A stretch of DNA of 64,000 bases, taken from assembly GCA_030614785.1 (NCBI GenBank), contig JAUWTJ010000006.1:1-64000 (forward strand), written 5' to 3'. The notes under the pieces are model-generated. The model was not told the DNA's origin and did not search any database. It worked only from the letters and a program-made list of their open reading frames with translations. Numbering within the stretch: position 1 is the stretch's first letter; the number at the start of each line of letters is the position of its first letter. This DNA comes from Alphaproteobacteria bacterium. GTDB taxonomy: Bacteria; Pseudomonadota; Alphaproteobacteria; M2410. The position numbers and the translations under genes were made by a program. Shown in pieces: positions 47,956-55,007 of the stretch.

Positions 47956-48243
47956 ATGATTGGTGTTATTGCAACGCTCACAGCAAAAGAGGGCATGGGG
48001 CCGGATCTACTGGCAGCTCTCAAGGCGCTTGCCGTTCAAGTCAATGAAAAGGAAGATGGCTGCTTGCAGTATGATCCTTTTGTGGCGGCGGACGATCCGG
48101 ATACTGTTGTTATGATTGAGCGCTATGCGACCCAGGAAGCTCTGGATGCTCATGGGCAAACCGAATACTTCAAGATTGCGGGTCCGGCGATGGGTCCCTT
48201 TATGGCTGGTCGGCCTACTATTCAGGTTCTTAAAGAGGGCTAG
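47956..48243 (+). CDS. Antibiotic biosynthesis monooxygenase (ABM)-fold protein
   Basis: 95-residue small protein of the ABM ferredoxin-like fold, typically a homodimer. MIGVIATLTAKEGMGPDLLAALKAL at the start, read as its first 25 residues, and DGCLQYDPFVAADDPDTVVMIERY with HGQTEYFKIAGPAM later in the protein match the family. Members range from quinol monooxygenases to heme-degrading enzymes and many have unknown roles. GAGGAG precedes the ATG by 8 bases. It ends the acyl-CoA operon, 47 bases before the M1 peptidase. Confidence 0.83.
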   Translation: MIGVIATLTAKEGMGPDLLAALKALAVQVNEKEDGCLQYDPFVAADDPDTVVMIERYATQEALDAHGQTEYFKIAGPAMGPFMAGRPTIQVLKEG

Positions 48244-48255
48244 GACAGCCCATAT

Positions 48256-48281
48256 CCCCCGGCTTGAGGGGGAAAAGGGGG
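48256..48281 (+). promoter_or_regulatory. G-tract hairpin at the M1 peptidase ribosome binding site
   Basis: CCCCC (48256-48260) can pair with GGGGG at 48268-48272 or with GGGGG at 48277-48281; the latter is the Shine-Dalgarno sequence of the M1 peptidase (AAAAGGGGG, 9 bases before ATG 48291). Two exclusive pairings could open or hide the ribosome binding site. Confidence 0.35.
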
Positions 48282-48290
48282 TTGCCCCAT

Positions 48291-51035
48291 ATGGAACGAA
48301 GCGGTTATAGGCTCAAGGGGCGATATGTTGCGCTTGCCTTGATCGGCCTCGTTGCTGTCATACTGGTGATCGGAGGCGTGCGGCTGTTTTCACCCTCACG
48401 TGCTCCTGAGCTGGTTGAGACGGTTTTCTCGTATTCCGAGACCCCGCCGGAAGGGAAGTTGCCTGGCGGCGTGCGTCCATTGCGCTATGCTCTGGACCTT
48501 AGAATTATTCCGCAAGAAGACTATTTTTCCGGCACAGCCTCGATTGAGGTCGAGATTGACCTGCATACACGGTTCATTTGGTTGCATGGCCGGGATCTCA
48601 ACGTGTCCCGTGTTGAGGCGCGCCAGTCCAATGGAAGGGTTCTTGAGGCCACATGGGAGCAAGTGACCGAAGGAGGCGTTGCCAGGATTGCCTTTGAAAA
48701 GGCGCTCAAGCCTGGCACCATTATGCTGCAGATCGAGTATGATGCGCTTTATAGCGAAAATCCCGACGGTCTCTACAAGATACTGAGCGATGGAAAGCCA
48801 TTGGTTTTCTCACAGTTTCAGGCGATCGATGCGCGTCGGGCTTTCCCCTCCTTTGATGAACCACGGTTCAAGGTTCCTTTTGATATCTCAATTATTGCTC
48901 CGGACTCTGTTCAGGTTATTACCAACGCGCCGCGCGTCGATCTGATGCAGGTCGGAGCCGGCGAGAGCCTTTACCTGTTTGAGACTTCTGCGCCGCTCCC
49001 GACGGCGATTGTGAGTTTTGCCGTTGGTGATTTTGAGGTGGTCGACGGCGGGGCGGTGCCTCCGAGCGCCCTTCGTGACAATCCCATACCGTTGCGCGCC
49101 TTTGCCAGAAAGGGCCACGGTTCAGAAATGCAGGCGATGCTTGAGGCGACTGCGCCGCTCATTCTGTCCATGGAGGCCTGGTTCGGTCAGGCCTACCCCT
49201 ACAAGAAACTCGACCTCATAGCGGTTCCGGATTTTGCCTGGTCCGGGATGGAAAATGCTTCTGCAATCTCGTATCGCGAGGATTTTATTTTTGTGAACGA
49301 GCAGACAACGGCGAAGGCCTACAATGATGTGGTTGAAACCCACGCCCATGAGCTGGCACATCAGTGGTTTGGTAATCTGGTGACGCCGGCATGGTGGGAC
49401 GATATCTGGTTGAGCGAAAGCTTTGCGTCGTGGTTTGCCGGCAAGATGATTGCCGAATGGAATCCCGACCTTGGCGCAGATGACTTCGTCAAGCGTAGTG
49501 CTCACTATGTGATGAAGCAGGACGGCAGACCGTCGGCGCCTCGTGTCTATCAGCCGGTTGAAGATAATGAAGACATCATGAGTTCCTTTTCCGATATCGC
49601 CTATTACAAAGGTGGCGGGGTTCTTGAAATGTTTGAAGCTTTTGTTGGCGAAGAGGATTTTCGCGAAGGTGTCGCCCTGTTTATGAAACGCCACAAAGGG
49701 GGTACGGCGACACTTGATGATTTTACCAACGCGATTTCGATAGGCTCGGGCCATCCCGAAATCGCATCGGCCTTTCGGTCCTTCGTCATGCAGCCGGGTC
49801 TGCCCATCGTTGAGACCGCGATCAATTGTACCGGAAGCATCAAGGAAATTTCGTTCATGCAATCGCGGTACTATCCACTTGGGACGCCGGCTCAGGACGA
49901 GAGCTTCCAGGAAATTCCGATTTGCTATCGTACTGAAGAACAATCCGGCTGCCATCTCTTGACGGAAAAGCGGGAGACGGTTCGGTTGGGAAAAACCTGC
50001 CCGACCTTTGTGATGCCCAACAAAGATGCGAGCGGCTACTATCTGTGGTCGCTCGACGATGCGGCGCTGGAAAATCTGAAAGACCATCTGGCCGACCTGA
50101 CGCCAATAGAATCGGAATCGCTGGCCTGGAACCTTGCCTTCTGGTTCGGGTCTGACCGGATTTCTGCTCCTGATACGCTGGACCTTGTCAAGGCGCTGGC
50201 GCAGCTTGATCGCCCCCGAACGGACCTGGCTGTTCTCGAGACGCTTTCAAGTTTTAAACCCTACCTGGTCTTGAAGGAGGATCGCGAGACTTTCAATGTC
50301 TGGATCAATGCGCTCTATGGGGCACGCGCAAAGACCCTCGGCTTCAATCCCGGTTCGGGAGAAGCGGTGGGGCGGTCGATGTTGCGCGATGCACTGACTA
50401 ATCTGCTGGTCGGTGAAACCGCAGAGCGCGATATTCGCTTGCGGCTTGAGAAGGTGCTCAACGCGCAGAAGCTTTCAATCAGACGCGGGTTACCGAAGGG
50501 CGATGCGATCTTTAACCACAATCGCGCCGAGGCCATTCTCCTGCTGGGTGTGATGGAGGTGGGAAAACCGTTTACGGATGACCTGTTTGAGTTGATCAGT
50601 TCCGGCGAAGCGGGACGGCGCGACCATTTGATCCTCAGAGCTTTGGCGCGGACCGAGAACAAGGGGCTTGGCCGCCGTCTTATGGATGACTTCCTTCTAT
50701 CGGACACGCTGAGATCCGAAGCTGTCTTTACCCTGGCGCAGGGTCTGGCGCGTAATCCGGAACAGGTCGAAGGCTTCTGGACCTGGGTCGGGCGGAGTGA
50801 CAATCTGACGAGCCTTCTGGCGCGCGTGCCGGAGTCTTCGCACTATAGGCTTGTTCGCTATGGCGCATCGATTTGCGATGACGGCCACAGGGATCTCTTT
50901 GAGGCCGTGATCGGGGCCCATCTGCCAGAAATAGCTGGCGGGGCTGCGGAATATGCGCAGACCCTCGAAGCCATCAGCCAATGTCTCGCCATCGCGAAGG
51001 CGAAGGGCCTGGCGCTCGCGGTCGCGCTTCAGTAG
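48291..51035 (+). CDS. M1-family membrane-anchored aminopeptidase
   Basis: 914-residue zinc aminopeptidase. An N-terminal transmembrane helix is visible (ALALIGLVAVILVIGGVRLF), so the catalytic part is probably periplasmic. The substrate-anchoring GMENAS motif near residue 320 and the zinc motif HELAH (H353, E354, H357) with the third ligand E376, exactly 18 residues later in WLSESFASW, define M1. The ERAP1-like C-terminal helical domain follows to the end. I chose ATG 48291 over a TTG at 48264. It follows the acyl-CoA operon after 47 bases but is probably functionally unrelated. Confidence 0.93.
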   Translation: MERSGYRLKGRYVALALIGLVAVILVIGGVRLFSPSRAPELVETVFSYSETPPEGKLPGGVRPLRYALDLRIIPQEDYFSGTASIEVEIDLHTRFIWLHGRDLNVSRVEARQSNGRVLEATWEQVTEGGVARIAFEKALKPGTIMLQIEYDALYSENPDGLYKILSDGKPLVFSQFQAIDARRAFPSFDEPRFKVPFDISIIAPDSVQVITNAPRVDLMQVGAGESLYLFETSAPLPTAIVSFAVGDFEVVDGGAVPPSALRDNPIPLRAFARKGHGSEMQAMLEATAPLILSMEAWFGQAYPYKKLDLIAVPDFAWSGMENASAISYREDFIFVNEQTTAKAYNDVVETHAHELAHQWFGNLVTPAWWDDIWLSESFASWFAGKMIAEWNPDLGADDFVKRSAHYVMKQDGRPSAPRVYQPVEDNEDIMSSFSDIAYYKGGGVLEMFEAFVGEEDFREGVALFMKRHKGGTATLDDFTNAISIGSGHPEIASAFRSFVMQPGLPIVETAINCTGSIKEISFMQSRYYPLGTPAQDESFQEIPICYRTEEQSGCHLLTEKRETVRLGKTCPTFVMPNKDASGYYLWSLDDAALENLKDHLADLTPIESESLAWNLAFWFGSDRISAPDTLDLVKALAQLDRPRTDLAVLETLSSFKPYLVLKEDRETFNVWINALYGARAKTLGFNPGSGEAVGRSMLRDALTNLLVGETAERDIRLRLEKVLNAQKLSIRRGLPKGDAIFNHNRAEAILLLGVMEVGKPFTDDLFELISSGEAGRRDHLILRALARTENKGLGRRLMDDFLLSDTLRSEAVFTLAQGLARNPEQVEGFWTWVGRSDNLTSLLARVPESSHYRLVRYGASICDDGHRDLFEAVIGAHLPEIAGGAAEYAQTLEAISQCLAIAKAKGLALAVALQ

Positions 51036-51114
51036 TCAGATCTTTAACACGGAGTTTGGACCTGCATCGGTTAGAGATCGGGGGCGAAGGCGATGCTGAT
51101 CGATCAGAAAACGT

Positions 51115-51603
51115 CTACTTCTTCACCCGCTTCTCAAACACGGGGTGCTCGTCATCGACTGAAGGCTGGTAGACCTCATGGAGCCTGCTGACTTCTTCGG
51201 CATAAACTTCAGGCGTGATGCGTTCATCGACCTCGAAGGCGTCGAAGCCGACGCGGTGCATGAACTGGAGCTGGCTTCGCAGGACATTGCCCGTGGCTCT
51301 GAGTTCGCGGGTGTAGCCGTAGCGCTGGCGCAGCATGCGGGCGTAGGAATAGGCGCGGCCATCCTTGAAGGCCGGAAAATTGAGTTTGATGAGATCGAAT
51401 TGATCGATGTCATCGGCAATGGCTTCGGGACTCTCACCGGCGTCAAGGCGCAAGCCCAGCGGAGCGTTACGTGACTTCAAAACGTCGGTTTCACTTTGCC
51501 AGCGATGCAGGCTGACAACGGTTGCCTGATCGGTCAAAGCTTCATTGTCGTTGGCGTCAATCCATGTGTCGTCGGCGAAGGCGCCATTTTTAATCAGTGC
51601 CAT
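51115..51603 (-). CDS. DUF934 protein of sulfite reduction
   Basis: 162-residue member of DUF934, a family almost always encoded beside sulfite reductase in proteobacteria and thought to assist sulfate assimilation. NAPLGLRLDAGESPEAIADDI and IKLNFPAFKDGRAYSYARMLRQRYGY are family hallmarks. The ATG at 51603 has GGAGG 7 bases upstream and overlaps the sulfite reductase stop by 14 bases. No cysH follows, although cysH usually lies between or next to these genes. The biochemical role of DUF934 is not established. Confidence 0.88.
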   Translation of the reverse strand: MALIKNGAFADDTWIDANDNEALTDQATVVSLHRWQSETDVLKSRNAPLGLRLDAGESPEAIADDIDQFDLIKLNFPAFKDGRAYSYARMLRQRYGYTRELRATGNVLRSQLQFMHRVGFDAFEVDERITPEVYAEEVSRLHEVYQPSVDDEHPVFEKRVKK

Positions 51604-53248
51604 AAAGCGCCTCCTTGAACGGTTCGAGGCCAACGCGGCCAACTGCGGCCAGGAAGGTCTCGCCATCTTCTCTCAGGCCGAGATAGGTGTTCACGACCGT
51701 CTCGACGGCATCAGTGATGGAGTGTTCATCGAACGAGGGGCCAAGAATTTTGCCGACGCTGGTGTTTTCATCGGCGGAACCGCCGAGGCTGATCTGGTAA
51801 TATTCTTTGCCCTTGCGATCAACACCGAGAATGCCGATGTGGCCGACGTGGTGGTGGCCGCAGGCATTGATGCAGCCGGAAATCTTGATCTTGAGCGGGC
51901 CGACGTTGTGCTGGCGGTCGAGATCTGCAAACCGGTTTGAGATTTCCTGGGCGAGCGGGATCGACCGGGCGTTGGCAAGATTGCAATAGTCGAGGCCAGG
52001 GCAGGCGATGATATCCGATGCAAGGCCGATGTTTGGTGTTGCAAGGCCCTGGTCTGTCAGTTTTTGCCAAAGCTCGTAGAGGTCGCTCTGTTTGACATGG
52101 GGGAGCGTCAGGTTTTGTTCGTGGGTGGCGCGGATCTCATCAAAACTGTAGCGCTCGGCCAGGTCGGCGACGGCATACATTTGTTCGGCGCTGATATCGC
52201 CGGGGATATCGCCGATGGGCTTGAGCGACAGGTTGACGATGGCGTAGCCCGGGGCCTTGTGTTCGGCAATGTTGGTCTTCGCCCAGTTGGCAAAGGCCAG
52301 ATCGCCGTTCAGTTTTTCAGCGTAGCTGGTGTCGGTTTCGTCCAGGGGCTCAAAGGCCGGGGGGGCGAAGTAGTTGAGGATGCGGGCGATTTCTTCCTCG
52401 GGCAGGCCAAGCGCGCCGTTCTTCTGAATGTCTTCATATTCCGCATCGACGAGACGGATCATCTCCTCGGCACCAATTTCGTGGACCAGGATCTTGATCC
52501 GCGCCTTGTAGAGATTGTCGCGGCGTCCATGCATGTTGTAAACGCGCATGACCGCTTCGAGATAGGCGAGCAGCTCGGCTCTTGGCACAAAGTCGCGAAT
52601 TTTCTTGCCCAGCATTGGCGTTCGGCCAAGCCCGCCGCCGACATAGATCGTAAAGCCGGTTTCACCATTGTCATTGTGGGTCAGGGTGGCACCGATGTCG
52701 TGAACCTGAATGGCAGCACGATCATGAGCCGCGCCGGTCACGGCGATCTTGAATTTTCGCGGCAGGAAGGAGAATTCCGGATGAAAGGATGACCACTGAC
52801 GGATCATTTCGCACCAGGGGCGCGGGTCCTCGATCTCGTCTTTTGCGGCGCCGGCATATTGGTCCGAGGTGACATTGCGGATGCAGTTGCCGGAGGTTTG
52901 AATGGCATGCATTTCAACGGTGGCAAGGTCGCGCAGAATATCCGGCACCTCGTCGAGCTTTGGCCAATTGTACTGAATGTTCTGGCGCGTGGTAAAGTGA
53001 CCATATCCCTTGTCGTATTTGTCGGCGATGTGGGCGAGCATGCGCATCTGGCGGCTGTCGAAGGTGCCGTAGGGGATAGCGACGCGCAGCATATAGGCAT
53101 GAAGCTGGAGATAGAGACCGTTCATCAGGCGCAGTGGTTTGAACTCGTCCTCGGTGATCTCGCCGCTGATGCGCAGCGCCACCTGGTCGCGAAACTGGTC
53201 GACCCGGTCCTTGACCAGCGAAGCATCAAATTCGTCGTAGCGATACAT
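51590..53248 (-). CDS. cysI: Sulfite (nitrite/sulfite) reductase hemoprotein
   Basis: 552-residue siroheme-[4Fe-4S] enzyme that reduces sulfite to sulfide for cysteine synthesis. It shows the two-fold repeat of the family: ferredoxin-like half-domains with YGHFTTRQNIQYNW and TSGNCIRNVTSDQYAG in the first part and AVADLAERYSFDEIRATHEQ later. The cluster ligands are C416 and C422 (ACPGLDYC) and C459 and C463 (GCINACGHHHVGH). A nitrite-reducing role cannot be excluded, but the DUF2849 and DUF934 neighbours favour sulfite. Confidence 0.92.
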   Translation of the reverse strand: MYRYDEFDASLVKDRVDQFRDQVALRISGEITEDEFKPLRLMNGLYLQLHAYMLRVAIPYGTFDSRQMRMLAHIADKYDKGYGHFTTRQNIQYNWPKLDEVPDILRDLATVEMHAIQTSGNCIRNVTSDQYAGAAKDEIEDPRPWCEMIRQWSSFHPEFSFLPRKFKIAVTGAAHDRAAIQVHDIGATLTHNDNGETGFTIYVGGGLGRTPMLGKKIRDFVPRAELLAYLEAVMRVYNMHGRRDNLYKARIKILVHEIGAEEMIRLVDAEYEDIQKNGALGLPEEEIARILNYFAPPAFEPLDETDTSYAEKLNGDLAFANWAKTNIAEHKAPGYAIVNLSLKPIGDIPGDISAEQMYAVADLAERYSFDEIRATHEQNLTLPHVKQSDLYELWQKLTDQGLATPNIGLASDIIACPGLDYCNLANARSIPLAQEISNRFADLDRQHNVGPLKIKISGCINACGHHHVGHIGILGVDRKGKEYYQISLGGSADENTSVGKILGPSFDEHSITDAVETVVNTYLGLREDGETFLAAVGRVGLEPFKEALYGTD

Positions 53249-53298
53249 TTATTGTCTCCAAATGAGTGCGGCCGGCTGGTGGTTTGTCAGATGACTGC

Positions 53299-53616
53299 TC
53301 AGGCGGCCTGTTTGCCGAGATCGAGCCGCACGGTTGGCCCTTTGGCCCTGATGGTCTCGCGCACACTTGAGGGATGAATGATGCCTTCGTCAATCGATAC
53401 CGCGAACATATAGGGATCCAGGATTTTGCTCGCTTCGACGTCGGCCTCGGCGCGCACCAATGCTGCCTCGATTCCGGCTCCTGCTTCAAAGATAAAAGCA
53501 TCTGGCAGATCCTGCGCCCATGTGCCGTCTTCGCGCCAGTAAACGACGTCGCCGTCAAACAGCTGGTTGGCTGTCAGCACCTGCGGCGGCAAGGTTTTGT
53601 TCGATTTTCCGGCCAT
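53299..53616 (-). CDS. DUF2849 protein of the sulfate assimilation operon
   Basis: 105-residue protein of the alphaproteobacterial DUF2849 family, usually encoded directly before sulfite reductase. Family features are VLTANQLFDGDVVYWREDG near residue 13, followed by GTWAQDLPDAFIFEAGAG, and the end IHPSSVRETIRAKGPTVRLD. It is the first gene of a leftward unit of DUF2849, sulfite reductase and DUF934. Its molecular function is unknown. Confidence 0.88.
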   Translation of the reverse strand: MAGKSNKTLPPQVLTANQLFDGDVVYWREDGTWAQDLPDAFIFEAGAGIEAALVRAEADVEASKILDPYMFAVSIDEGIIHPSSVRETIRAKGPTVRLDLGKQAA

Positions 53617-53676
53617 GGCTCATTCGTCTTTCAAACGGATTTATGACTTCAGGGGCGCTATGCTGCACTGCAATGG

Positions 53677-53705
53677 AATATGGGGGTTGAGATAATAACC
53701 GTCAA
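53677..53705 (-). promoter_or_regulatory. Candidate promoter of the DUF2849-cysI-DUF934 unit
   Basis: On the minus strand TTGACG (53700-53705), a 17-base spacer and CATATT (53677-53682) match sigma-70-type consensus at 5 and 4 of 6 positions, about 60 bases before the DUF2849 start. A perfect 10-base palindrome ATACATGTAT (53728-53737) lies just upstream and could be an operator. Confidence 0.5.
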
Positions 53706-53844
53706 GATTAATGTGGAAATATATTAAATACATGTATGATGTGTGTAATTGTCACATTTGCGAAATTGAGGGTCTTCACGGGCTGCGCGCCGGGTTAGAC
53801 TGGCTCAGGGAGAGATTCTCATTGAGTAAGGGTTTGAGGCGGCA

Positions 53845-54282
53845 ATGGTGGTTCATCTGGTAAAGCTGTGCGTCGGGGTCGACCGGGTTGAACAGCTGGT
53901 CGAGTGGCAGCAAATGCGCCGGGAGGCGAGGGAAGCCGACCCGAGCCTGCCACCGATCGGGCATGTGACCCGCATGACCCCGAAGCGCAGGGACGAAATT
54001 GTTGCAGGTGGCTCGCTTTATTGGGTGATCAAGGGCGAGATCCTTGTGCGCCAGCGCATTACCGAGATTGAGAACCTGGTCGATGCGGACGGCATCAAGC
54101 GCTGTCGGCTGGTACTCGGACATGACCTGGTTCTGACCCGCCCGCATCCCAGACGGGCTTTTCAGGGGTGGCGTTATCTCAGGGCAGAGGATGCGCCGCC
54201 GGACCTTGGCAAGAACGAGTCTCCGGGCGATGATCTGCCGGACGAGATGCGCCGCGAGCTGGGTGCGCTGGGTTTGCTCTAG
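53845..54282 (+). CDS. DUF1489 protein
   Basis: 145-residue conserved alphaproteobacterial protein of unknown function. VVHLVKLCVGVDRVEQLVEWQ at the start, read from residue 2, and HVTRMTPKRRDEIVAGGSLYWVIKG in the middle, with RPHPRRAFQGWRYL later, are typical of DUF1489. GAGGCGG lies just before the ATG. It lies between divergent sulfite-reduction genes and the ArsR unit but is probably transcribed separately, as a hairpin follows its stop. Confidence 0.9.
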   Translation: MVVHLVKLCVGVDRVEQLVEWQQMRREAREADPSLPPIGHVTRMTPKRRDEIVAGGSLYWVIKGEILVRQRITEIENLVDADGIKRCRLVLGHDLVLTRPHPRRAFQGWRYLRAEDAPPDLGKNESPGDDLPDEMRRELGALGLL

Positions 54283-54304
54283 CCATTTCACGTAGAAAGA
54301 CTAT

Positions 54305-54345
54305 GGCTGAAAACGGCTAGAGGGCTGATTTCAGCCGTTGTTTAC
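54305..54345 (+). terminator. Possible weak terminator after DUF1489
   Basis: GGCTGAAA (54305-54312) pairs perfectly with TTTCAGCC (54329-54336); alternatively AACGGCT (54312-54318) pairs with AGCCGTT (54333-54339). The second stem is followed by GTTTACC, T-poor, so termination would be weak. The two pairings exclude each other. Confidence 0.35.
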
Positions 54346-54362
54346 CTTATTTTCGACTTCTC

Positions 54363-54386
54363 GCAAATAAGGCTTGCATTATTTGC
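54363..54386. promoter_or_regulatory. Perfect inverted repeat upstream of the ArsR gene, candidate operator
   Basis: GCAAATAA (54363-54370) and TTATTTGC (54379-54386) are a perfect 8-base inverted repeat with an 8-base spacer, AT-rich as in the operators of dimeric ArsR-type repressors. It lies 21 bases before the arsR-like ATG and overlaps the probable core promoter (TTGCAT at 54374-54379 with TTAAAT at 54395-54400). Autoregulation is inferred. Confidence 0.6.
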
Positions 54387-54407
54387 AGCTTGCGTTAAAT
54401 AGCAAGT

Positions 54408-54755
54408 ATGAAAACTGACCTTGATATCTCTGAACTTGAAACCAACGCGGGCCAGGCGACGGCGTTTTTGAAGGCTTTGTCGCATCCGAAACGCCTTCTG
54501 GTCCTGTGCAATCTGGTTGATGGCGAGGTGACCTCCGGCAAGCTCGCCGAGCGTCTCGGCATCAGCCATCCGAACCTGTCCCAGCATCTTGCCCGGCTGA
54601 AATCTGAAAATCTGGTCGAGACGCGGCGGACGGCGACAACAATCTATTACCGTGTTGCTGATCCCCGGATCGGCAAAATCATCAATGTACTGTTCGAAAT
54701 GTTCTGCGCGCCCGAAGCTACGGGACTTGCAGAACCTGTCGTTCCAAATGAATAG
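54408..54755 (+). CDS. ArsR-family regulator, SqrR/BigR-like persulfide sensor
   Basis: 115-residue winged-helix repressor. The recognition region is GKLAERLGISHPNLSQHLARL (44-64 approximately) and the wing is TRRTATTIYYRV. It has only two cysteines in the sensing positions: C34 in LVLCNL and C100 in EMFCAPE, 66 residues apart, the same spacing as C41/C107 of SqrR. Those residues form an inter-cysteine tetrasulfide with sulfane sulfur. It has no CVC metal motif, so arsenic or zinc sensing is unlikely. DUF2892 follows after 11 bases, as in several sulfide-response loci. The effector is inferred. Confidence 0.85.
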   Translation: MKTDLDISELETNAGQATAFLKALSHPKRLLVLCNLVDGEVTSGKLAERLGISHPNLSQHLARLKSENLVETRRTATTIYYRVADPRIGKIINVLFEMFCAPEATGLAEPVVPNE

Positions 54756-54766
54756 GAGTGAATGAA

Positions 54767-54970
54767 ATGTCCCTTGATCGTATGATCTTCGTCTTCGCCG
54801 GCTTTGTTGTTTTGACCGGCCTCTTGCTTTCCCAATTGTATTCTCCCTGGTGGCTGCTTCTGCCTGCCTTTGCAGGCGTTAATATGATCCAGGCAGCCTT
54901 TACCGGATTTTGTCCGGCCGCGATGGTTTTCAAGAAGCTCGGCGCGAAGCCGGGCAAGGCCTTCGACTAA
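54767..54970 (+). CDS. DUF2892 small membrane protein
   Basis: 67-residue protein with two transmembrane helices (MIFVFAGFVVLTGLLLSQLY and WWLLLPAFAGVNMIQAAFTG) and a GFCPAAMVFKKLG motif. DUF2892 domains also occur fused to rhodanese in YgaP, where they are the membrane part of a sulfur-transfer protein. The ATG at 54767 has AGGAG 8 bases upstream, overlapping the end of the ArsR gene; a GTG three codons earlier would sit on that site. Its pairing with the ArsR protein supports a sulfane-sulfur response. Confidence 0.85.
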   Translation: MSLDRMIFVFAGFVVLTGLLLSQLYSPWWLLLPAFAGVNMIQAAFTGFCPAAMVFKKLGAKPGKAFD

Positions 54971-55007
54971 ACATTCCCCGACGACCTGAAGCGCAAGAGG
55001 AAAGACC

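Noticed and set aside
49122-50087. Minus-strand frame of 321 codons inside the M1 peptidase gene
   Set aside because: The plus strand carries the zinc motif and full M1 domains through this stretch.
51096-51107. Perfect 12-base palindrome CTGATCGATCAG between the M1 peptidase and DUF934
   Set aside because: It is short, lies between two convergent genes and has no T-tract; chance occurrence is likely.
54408-54755. Arsenic- or zinc-responsive repressor
   Set aside because: The metal-binding cysteine motif of ArsR and the histidine/aspartate sites of zinc sensors are not seen, and no arsenic genes are nearby.
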